Positions 58,598 through 64,000 of a DNA stretch of 64,000 nucleotides are shown piece by piece. The first letter of the stretch is position 1, and every line of letters starts with the position of its first letter. The position numbers and the translations under genes are program-made. Origin of the DNA: Streptococcus hyovaginalis DSM 12219 (lineage in GTDB: Bacteria; Bacillota; Bacilli; Lactobacillales; Streptococcaceae); the NCBI RefSeq assembly GCF_000420785.1, contig NZ_ATVP01000004.1, positions 124,001 to 188,000 on the forward strand. Reading direction: 5' to 3'. The notes beneath the pieces are model-generated. The model was not told where the DNA came from and ran no database searches. It worked only from the letters and a program-made list of their open reading frames with translations.

Positions 58598-58644
58598 ATT
58601 ATCAATTAAAAAACTAATCATTAAAACAGGTTATCTCTGTTTTA

Positions 58645-58716
58645 CTGGGGTAGCTGGATTCGAACCAACGCATGAGGGAGTCAAAGTCCCTTGCCTTACC
58701 GCTTGGCTATACCCCA
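58645..58716 (-). tRNA. tRNA-Gln (UUG)
   Basis: 72 nt on the minus strand. Acceptor TGGGGTA pairs with TACCCCA; anticodon loop CTTTGAC with anticodon TTG; T-arm GGTTCGAATCC. Upstream gene of the tRNA pair, transcribed in the same direction as rpsP-khpA. Confidence 0.95.
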
Positions 58717-58783
58717 AAAACAACAAAAACTATTTTAGCGATTTTTTTAAATCCTGTCAATAGTTTTTGCTAAAAAGATTGTC

Positions 58784-59029
58784 CTATTTTTCATCAATCA
58801 CAAGACGCACTTTTTTACCTTGAACGGGCACCGAGTAAACAATCGATCTTATGGCCATGATTGTGCGACCTTTTTTTCCGATAATGCGACCAATGTCGCT
58901 GGCATCCAAATCAAGATGATATTCTAAATACTCAGGTGTATCCTGAATTTTAATCGTTAAGTGATCCGGTTGTGAAATCAAAGGTTTCACAATAGCAATA
59001 ATAAGATTTTCAATGGTGTCCATAGGCAT
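58784..59029 (-). CDS. khpA: KH-domain RNA-binding protein KhpA
   Basis: 81 residues, essentially one KH domain with the RNA-gripping loop [10 protein letters not shown] (GxxG). [15 protein letters not shown] is its N-terminus; the second ATG (59023) is as likely as the first. In streptococci KhpA forms a heterodimer with KhpB and affects division and cell-wall synthesis by binding RNA. It lies 4 bp after rpsP, its usual neighbour, and has no strong ribosome site, so it probably depends on translation of rpsP. Confidence 0.92.
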   Translation of the reverse strand: MPMDTIENLIIAIVKPLISQPDHLTIKIQDTPEYLEYHLDLDASDIGRIIGKKGRTIMAIRSIVYSVPVQGKKVRLVIDEK

Positions 59030-59033
59030 TTAA

Positions 59034-59306
59034 TTATTTAGAGTATTTTGACTCGTGGAATTTAGTCATAACACCTTCGCGTGAAAGGATGTTACGAACA
59101 GTATCTGAAGGTTGTGCACCTTTAGATAACCAATCAAGGATACGGTCTTCTTTAAGAGTTACTTGGTTTTCAGCTACAAGTGGATTGTATGTTCCAACTG
59201 TTTCGATGAAACGACCATCACGTGGTGCACGTGAATCTGCAACGTTGATACGGTAGAAAGGTTTCTTTTTAGAACCCATACGAGTTAAACGGATTTTTAC
59301 TGCCAT
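59034..59306 (-). CDS. rpsP: Ribosomal protein S16
   Basis: 90 residues. [20 protein letters not shown] and [20 protein letters not shown], then [12 protein letters not shown] are the S16 signature. It stabilises the 30S body. The start follows AAAAGAGACTTAAAAA. It has a strong promoter (-35 TTGACA and -10 TATACT) whose -35 lies in the stem of the preceding gene's terminator. Confidence 0.97.
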   Translation of the reverse strand: MAVKIRLTRMGSKKKPFYRINVADSRAPRDGRFIETVGTYNPLVAENQVTLKEDRILDWLSKGAQPSDTVRNILSREGVMTKFHESKYSK

Positions 59307-59381
59307 TTTTTAAGTCTCTTTTCTTTTGATTTAGTAATTGGATAAACAGAGAAGGGATACTCCCACTGCTTTACCCTACTT

Positions 59382-59433
59382 AGTATAACAGACTCATTTA
59401 AAGGTGTCAAGAAAAAATCTTGACACCTTTAAA
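59382..59433 (-). promoter_or_regulatory. rpsP promoter nested in a 16-bp terminator stem
   Basis: The perfect inverted repeat TTTAAAGGTGTCAAGA (59397-59412) and its complement (59418-59433) terminates the GNAT gene. On the minus strand the TTGACA at 59405-59410, in the downstream arm, is 17 bp from TATACT at 59382-59387 and forms the rpsP promoter. Confidence 0.78.
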
Positions 59434-59447
59434 CTCTTTTATACTTC

Positions 59448-59906
59448 TTAATCAACTAGAGATTTTCGGAGCAAGCGCATGTCTCTTCCAAATTGATCCT
59501 TAATGTCCTCAAGAAAAGTAAAACCGTACTTCTCATACAAACCTTGGTGTCTCGTTATTGTGTAAATCTCATGGTAGTCCCGCACTTGAGCTGCTTCTTC
59601 CACTAAAGTAATCAATTGCCGACTTAGACCCTGACTCCGGTAACTTGGCACAACATAAAGAGTGCTTAAATAAGGACCTTCATAACTAAGATCTGCAATA
59701 TCATGTTTAAGCAACGCTACAAAACCCATGAGATCACCATTTGAAGTCGTTAGAACAATAACCACATCGTTCTGGTCTAGATTCCCTGATAACAAACGCT
59801 TGACAAGAAACTGCCCTGCTCCCCAATCAATAGCACCTATAGCGGCAATCAAGTCAGTTGGTTTATCAGTATCCTTAGTTAAAAAGCTAATGTGACTAAC
59901 AGCCAT
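59448..59906 (-). CDS. GNAT-family N-acetyltransferase
   Basis: 152 residues from the ATG at 59906, one base after the MarR stop and behind GAAGGGTGTAAT. Core motifs: GFVALLKHDIADLSYEGPYL, then STLYVVPSYRSQGLSRQLITLV with the acetyl-CoA loop, then TRHQGLYEKYGFTFLED. The family acetylates amines or small molecules; substrate unknown. It is coupled to the upstream MarR gene, so it is probably derepressed by the MarR ligand. Monocistronic end at the 16-bp terminator. Confidence 0.85.
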   Translation of the reverse strand: MAVSHISFLTKDTDKPTDLIAAIGAIDWGAGQFLVKRLLSGNLDQNDVVIVLTTSNGDLMGFVALLKHDIADLSYEGPYLSTLYVVPSYRSQGLSRQLITLVEEAAQVRDYHEIYTITRHQGLYEKYGFTFLEDIKDQFGRDMRLLRKSLVD

Positions 59907-59907
59907 A

Positions 59908-60345
59908 TTACACCCTTCCTTCGTCAATTGAAATGCTCAACATTTTCCGTAAGAGATCTTGTAACAGATCAAGCTCCTCGTTATTAAGGCGTTGAGTAAG
60001 CTGTTGTTCAAGCGAGACTCCTAATTCTGCTAGCTCGGGTATACGCTCCTTAGCAAAATAAGTCAAATACAAGTGTTTACTCCTACGATCTTTGGTATCT
60101 GATTGGCGATACACCCAGCCATCTTTTTCAAGATTTTGAAGGACACGAGTGACAGTTGGATTGGTCATGTCAAAATAGAGCTCAACATCATGCTGTCTCA
60201 ATTGCCCATCTGGAAATTTTGATAAATACCGCAAGAATTTAAATTGCGTGTGGGTAATCTTATAAGGTGAAAGCATACGGTTAGCAATTTTTTCAAAAGC
60301 CAAATCTGCCCGTTTCAAAAGATAAACGGTATTTTTTTCTCGCAT
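59908..60345 (-). CDS. MarR-family transcriptional regulator
   Basis: 145 residues from the ATG at 60345 (behind AAGGAGCAGACTG), not the earlier in-frame ATG at 60411, which has no ribosome site. Winged helix motifs: LRQHDVELYFDMTNPTVTRVL (recognition helix) and the wing WVYRQSDTKDRRSKHLYLT with the conserved DxR. MarR proteins are homodimeric repressors that bind palindromes near their own start. An ATGATAACATAACTCATATCAAAG segment upstream holds a candidate. It likely controls itself and the coupled GNAT gene. Confidence 0.87.
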   Translation of the reverse strand: MREKNTVYLLKRADLAFEKIANRMLSPYKITHTQFKFLRYLSKFPDGQLRQHDVELYFDMTNPTVTRVLQNLEKDGWVYRQSDTKDRRSKHLYLTYFAKERIPELAELGVSLEQQLTQRLNNEELDLLQDLLRKMLSISIDEGRV

Positions 60346-60471
60346 CAGTCTGCTCCTTTGTCGATGTGCTTTGATATGAGTTATGTTATCATAGCCAACT
60401 ATGTTTTTCAAGTCTCAACAGACAAGGCAACTTACAACTCCATACTGCTAACTTAGCAAACACAAAGACAA

Positions 60472-60506
60472 AGCCTCCACCAAGACTATAACGCTTAGTG
60501 AAGGCT
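60472..60506 (-). terminator. Imperfect terminator downstream of the OpuC operon
   Basis: On the minus strand AGCCTTCACTAAG-(loop)-CTTGGTGGAGGCT followed by TTGTCTTTG. It would end the opuC transcript. Confidence 0.6.
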
Positions 60507-60611
60507 ATTGTGTGCGATACGTTTATTTTAAGGAACTGATATAGGATTGGTCCGTCATGTTAGCGAACAATGTCCAATGAGTCCGTTTGTCCCCACGATT
60601 AGAGATCGTGT

Positions 60612-61271
60612 TTAACGAGGACTGCCTTTAGGCTCCAACAAACCTTGCACAAATCCCAAGGCTATGTCAGACAGAATAGCCATCAAGGCTGTTGGTAATG
60701 AACCCGCTAAGATGATGGCTCCACCATTTGTCGCATTGGTCCCCCTGACGATAATATCCCCAAGGCCACCGCCACCAACAAAAGCCCCAATAGCTGTGAT
60801 TCCAACAGCCACAACCAGAGCATTACGAATACCCGCCATGATAACAGACAAGGACAAGGGCAACTCAACCATGAACAAGCGCTGTTTCTTAGTCATGCCC
60901 ATACCCTTAGCAGCATCTACCAAATCGTCATTAACATTGGCAATACCGGCATAAGTGTTACTAATAATGGGTAGCAAGGAATACATGAAGACTGTTGCAA
61001 TAACCGTCTTGGTCCCCAAACCTAAGGCTAGCATGATAATGGAAATCATAGCTAGAGAAGGGATTGTCTGCAAGACATTAGCGATCCCCATGACAAAGCT
61101 CCGCAATTTACGTTTTCGGGCGATAAAAATGCCTAAGGGAATACCAACTATACCTGCCAGCATAACCCCATAAACAGAAATCAGAAAATGCCTTAAGAAT
61201 TGAGATAGGATATAGGAGCCGTTTTGACTAAAATAGTAGAAAAACTGCTCTATCGTTGACATGTCACTCAT
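60612..61271 (-). CDS. Osmolyte ABC transporter permease (OpuCD-like)
   Basis: 219 residues with about five membrane helices (QFLRHFLISVYGVMLAGIVG, LQTIPSLAMISIIMLALGL and others) and the permease motif DAAKGMGMTKKQRLFMVELP, the EAA-like loop that contacts the ATPase. It pairs with the other permease of the operon. Starts directly after the binding-protein stop (GATTAA-ATG). The family imports glycine betaine, carnitine or choline for osmoprotection. Confidence 0.88.
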   Translation of the reverse strand: MSDMSTIEQFFYYFSQNGSYILSQFLRHFLISVYGVMLAGIVGIPLGIFIARKRKLRSFVMGIANVLQTIPSLAMISIIMLALGLGTKTVIATVFMYSLLPIISNTYAGIANVNDDLVDAAKGMGMTKKQRLFMVELPLSLSVIMAGIRNALVVAVGITAIGAFVGGGGLGDIIVRGTNATNGGAIILAGSLPTALMAILSDIALGFVQGLLEPKGSPR

Positions 61272-62192
61272 TTAATCGCCCTCCTCTCTAAAGTAATTGT
61301 GCTCTTCTAAAAAGTTCTTGGCAACGACTGCAGGCTCCAAAAGTTTATCGTCCACTTCAAAGTTTAACTTTTGCATGGTTTCCAGATCAATCTCGCCATC
61401 CAAACGATGCAAAAGAGCTTCCAAATCAGGATAGTCCCTTAAGAGTTCATTGTTAACAACCATAGAAGTTTCATACGGTGGGAAAAATTGCTTATCATCT
61501 TCTAAAATGGTCAAATCATAACTAGGAATGCGTCCATCTGTCGAATAACCTAAAACGACTTGCATCTTGTCACTGGCAACAGCATTATAGACAAGGCCTA
61601 TCTGCATAGGATAGATATTTTTAAAAGAGTAGCCATAGGCTTCAGTAAATTCTTTATAACCATCGCCTTCCCGCGTCATCCAGGTACTGTCCACTCCAGC
61701 TTTTGCGCTATCAGCCATTTTGCCTAAGTCAGAAACTGTTTTGAGATTATTCTCCTTAGCATAGGCATCTGTAACCATAAAGGCATAGGTGTTGGCAAAG
61801 CCGTAAGTCGGAAACCAGGTCTGATCAAAACGCTTGGTAAACTCTCGCTTAATCACCTTAGCTGCTTCTTCTGGATTTTTGATAGGATCCATACCCAAAG
61901 CACCTGTCAAATCTGTGCCCGTATAACGTGTTGCCGCAATATCCGCATCACCTCTCAGAAGCGCTTCGTGGGTCACGCTGGAAGAACCTAAATTAGAAAT
62001 CAAGGTTGCTCCATAGTCAGATTCTTCATTGATCAACTCTAAAATGATATTAGCGACAATACTTGACTCTGTCGTATTTTGCGCCGCTATTCGAATGGTC
62101 TTCCCCTCCTTGCCTGTCACCATACCACAGGCACTCAAGGTGATCAATAACAATAAACTAACTCCGGTGGCTAGTAATTTTTTAAATCGCAT
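61272..62192 (-). CDS. Osmolyte-binding lipoprotein (OpuCC-like)
   Basis: 306 residues with a lipobox LITLSACG near residue 22 and a type II periplasmic-binding fold (OpuAC/ProX type): KTIRIAAQNTTESSIVANII, RGDADIAATRYTGTDLTG and VVLGYSTDGRIPSYDLTIL. It delivers quaternary ammonium osmolytes to the two permeases. The gene lies between them, the usual order for OpuB/OpuC systems. Start ATG directly follows the preceding stop TAA. Confidence 0.9.
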   Translation of the reverse strand: MRFKKLLATGVSLLLLITLSACGMVTGKEGKTIRIAAQNTTESSIVANIILELINEESDYGATLISNLGSSSVTHEALLRGDADIAATRYTGTDLTGALGMDPIKNPEEAAKVIKREFTKRFDQTWFPTYGFANTYAFMVTDAYAKENNLKTVSDLGKMADSAKAGVDSTWMTREGDGYKEFTEAYGYSFKNIYPMQIGLVYNAVASDKMQVVLGYSTDGRIPSYDLTILEDDKQFFPPYETSMVVNNELLRDYPDLEALLHRLDGEIDLETMQKLNFEVDDKLLEPAVVAKNFLEEHNYFREEGD

Positions 62193-62837
62193 TTAAACCA
62201 CCTCGCTTTTTTGTCTAGGTGTCAAGAGCACCTCTAAGCGTCCCAGAAGAAAATCAGCCACAAGCGACAAAATAATGACAGGGATTGTGCCACCAATAAT
62301 CAAAGGTGGCTGGAAGAGGCTAAGGCCACTAAAGATCAAATCACCAAGACCACCTGCCCCTACATAAGAAGCCAAGGTCGCCCAAGCAATGACATAAATA
62401 GCTGACAGCCGAATTCCCGTCATGATAACGGGCATGGCTAATGGCAATTCCACCTGGAGAATAGACTGACGAGGTGTCATTCCCATCCCCTTAGCACTAT
62501 CTTTTAGTGTCGGATTGACATTTTCTAAGCCAATGTAAGTATTACGGAGAATTGGCAAGAGCGAGTAGATAAATAAGGCAAAAATAGCAGGAAGCTTACC
62601 AACACCAAAAAGAGGTATCATCATAGCCAAGAGAGCCAGACTGGGGATGGTTTGTAGCATACTAGCTAAACCGATAATGACCTTGGCTAATCTTTTAAAA
62701 CGAGTCAAAACAATGCCTAGAGGAACCGCCACTAAGATACCCAGAAGCAAGGCAAGCGCTGAAATGTAAATTTGCTCCCAAGTTTTAGAAACTAATTGCC
62801 CACCATATTGTTCTAAAAACGCACTAATCTCACTCAT
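62193..62837 (-). CDS. Osmolyte ABC transporter permease (OpuCB-like)
   Basis: 214 residues from the ATG at 62837, which has GGAGGTCAAG upstream and overlaps the end of the ATPase gene by 8 bp; the in-frame start at 62879 has no site. About five membrane helices and the EAA-like loop DSAKGMGMTPRQSILQVELP near residue 120. Paralogue of the second permease (VGAGGLGDLIFSG vs VGGGGLGDIIVRG). Confidence 0.88.
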   Translation of the reverse strand: MSEISAFLEQYGGQLVSKTWEQIYISALALLLGILVAVPLGIVLTRFKRLAKVIIGLASMLQTIPSLALLAMMIPLFGVGKLPAIFALFIYSLLPILRNTYIGLENVNPTLKDSAKGMGMTPRQSILQVELPLAMPVIMTGIRLSAIYVIAWATLASYVGAGGLGDLIFSGLSLFQPPLIIGGTIPVIILSLVADFLLGRLEVLLTPRQKSEVV

Positions 62838-63984
62838 CTTGACCTCCTTCCAACTCTTGAGATCCCCAGATGATGTCATACATCATATCGACAAGAGCGG
62901 CCCGCGTAACGATACCTGTTAGGTGACCTTCATTGTCAACTACTGGTACATACTTGAGTCCTCGTTTGAGTATCCGTTGTGAAGCATCTCGAAGCAGAGC
63001 ATCTTCTTTTACCCTAAAAACATCCTCTTTCAGAATATCAGAGACCAAAAGATTTTTACGGTATTGATGACTGATAGATTCCAAATCGATATATCCCGTA
63101 AGGCGATTATCTTCTGTCACAAGTAGAGTATCCACACGTCTTTGGCGCATCAAGGTAATCGCATCGGAAATCGTTTGATCAGCAGTAATGGCAACAGGAT
63201 CTTTAAGCATAATAGATTTAACAGGTGTAATATCAACCTTGGCCTGCATCAAGCGTTCTTCACCGATCATTTTCTCAACAAACTCAGTAGCCGGATGATG
63301 CAAAATATCATCTGGAGTAGCTACCTGAACCATTTGACCATTATCCATAACGACAATGCGGCTAGCTAGCTTCAAAGCCTCATCCATATCATGGGTTACC
63401 AAAACAATGGTTTTCCCCATTTTTTCTTGTAAGGTCTTGACCAAATCCTGAATCCCTTCGCGCGTGATCGGATCAAGGGCACCAAAAGGCTCATCCATGA
63501 GAATAACATCTTGATCAGCGGCTAAGGCACGAATAACGCCGATTCGCTGCTGCTGACCACCTGATAACTCAGACGGGTAACGGTCCAAGAAAGACTCAGG
63601 AAGTTCCACCAATTCAATCAATTCCTTAGCCTTGGCTTTTTTCTTTTCCTCTGGCCATTTAAGCAATTTGGGTACCAAGGTAATGTTTTCATAAATGGTC
63701 ATGTGTGGCATCAAGCCAATATTTTGAATCACATACCCAATCTGACGACGCAGATGAATCGGATTCATCGCAGCAATATCTTTACCGTCAAATAAAATCT
63801 TCCCTTCAGTCGGCTTTAACATGCGATTTATCATCCGCATTAAAGTTGTCTTACCTGAACCACTCGTCCCGATAAAACAAATAAACTCACCAGCTTCTAT
63901 AGCAAGATTAGCTGTATCAACAGCAACATTATCACCATAGACTTTCTTAATGTTTTTAAATTCTATAATCGGTTCTTTTGACAT
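62830..63984 (-). CDS. Osmolyte ABC transporter ATPase with CBS domains (OpuCA-like)
   Basis: 384 residues. Walker A GTSGSGKTT (about 37), signature LSGGQQQR, Walker B VILMDEPFGALD, then two CBS domains in residues 255-370 (MLKDPVAITADQTISDAITL and GHLTGIVTRAALVDM). CBS pairs in OpuA/OpuC ATPases sense ionic strength or cyclic di-AMP. First gene of the four-gene transport operon, preceded by AAAGGAGATGAAAAC; its promoter lies outside the window. The substrate class is quaternary amines; the exact one is not readable. Confidence 0.93.
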   Translation of the reverse strand: MSKEPIIEFKNIKKVYGDNVAVDTANLAIEAGEFICFIGTSGSGKTTLMRMINRMLKPTEGKILFDGKDIAAMNPIHLRRQIGYVIQNIGLMPHMTIYENITLVPKLLKWPEEKKKAKAKELIELVELPESFLDRYPSELSGGQQQRIGVIRALAADQDVILMDEPFGALDPITREGIQDLVKTLQEKMGKTIVLVTHDMDEALKLASRIVVMDNGQMVQVATPDDILHHPATEFVEKMIGEERLMQAKVDITPVKSIMLKDPVAITADQTISDAITLMRQRRVDTLLVTEDNRLTGYIDLESISHQYRKNLLVSDILKEDVFRVKEDALLRDASQRILKRGLKYVPVVDNEGHLTGIVTRAALVDMMYDIIWGSQELEGGQDE

Positions 63985-64000
63985 GTTTTCATCTCCTTTA

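Overview
The window looks like a chromosome segment of a low-GC Gram-positive coccus, most likely a pyogenic-group Streptococcus. The evidence is the gene content and its streptococcal style: dapB-cca and fruR-fruK-fruA followed by a GH73 cell-wall hydrolase, DUF1149-DegV, rpsP-khpA, rimM-trmD-NADPH reductase, an LPXTG surface protein, AGGAG ribosome sites and TATAAT or extended -10 promoters. Most genes lie on the minus strand. I cannot name the species from the sequence alone.

Layout. 1-4.3 kb: hemW (cut by the window edge), a glyoxalase, a DUF308 membrane protein, a HAD phosphatase and a YczE/YitT-like membrane protein with a long structured leader. 4.3-24 kb: a beta-glucoside region with four GH1 6-phospho-beta-glucosidase genes (one stopped by a nonsense codon), a ROK kinase, two phosphoglycerate-mutase-like phosphatases, a Gfo/Idh/MocA oxidoreductase, a MetE-like methyltransferase and a BMP lipoprotein, with several decayed genes between them. 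24-27.4 kb: an AraC-family regulator whose upstream region shares a 10-bp word with two GH1 promoters, then a PTS EIIBCA gene and a flavoprotein gene that have both lost their 5' ends and meet head to head. 27.4-30.2 kb: a GT8 glycosyltransferase, a second GT8 gene cut after about 30 codons, and remains of IS110-type and IS481/IS3-type insertion sequences.

30.2-37.6 kb: five co-directional efflux or resistance-type genes (ABC-F, MATE, GNAT, heterodimeric ABC exporter). 38-42 kb: dapB-cca, DUF1149-DegV and a SAP-domain protein. 42-49.3 kb: a RibD/DHFR-like protein, an arylsulfotransferase-like protein, a GH73 hydrolase and the fructose operon with cre site and overlapping promoter. 49.3-52.6 kb: a P-type ATPase, an HMA metallochaperone, a short RIC/hemerythrin-like protein and an FNR/FLP-type regulator, with a perfect FNR-type box upstream. 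I consider this the most interesting system in the window. 52.7-64 kb: a PTS IIC-like protein, the trmD operon, a two-repeat LPXTG protein, tRNA-Gln and tRNA-Glu, rpsP-khpA, a MarR-GNAT pair and a four-gene OpuC-type osmolyte ABC transporter.

Two themes stand out. The stretch from 8.5 to 30 kb carries many decayed genes (GH1, a LamG-like gene, trpA relic, GNAT relic, PTS, flavoprotein, GT8, transposases), consistent with ongoing loss of plant-sugar and biosynthetic functions. Many transcripts show compact regulatory architecture: promoters overlapping start codons, cre at +1, a -35 inside a terminator stem, and stop codons inside terminators.
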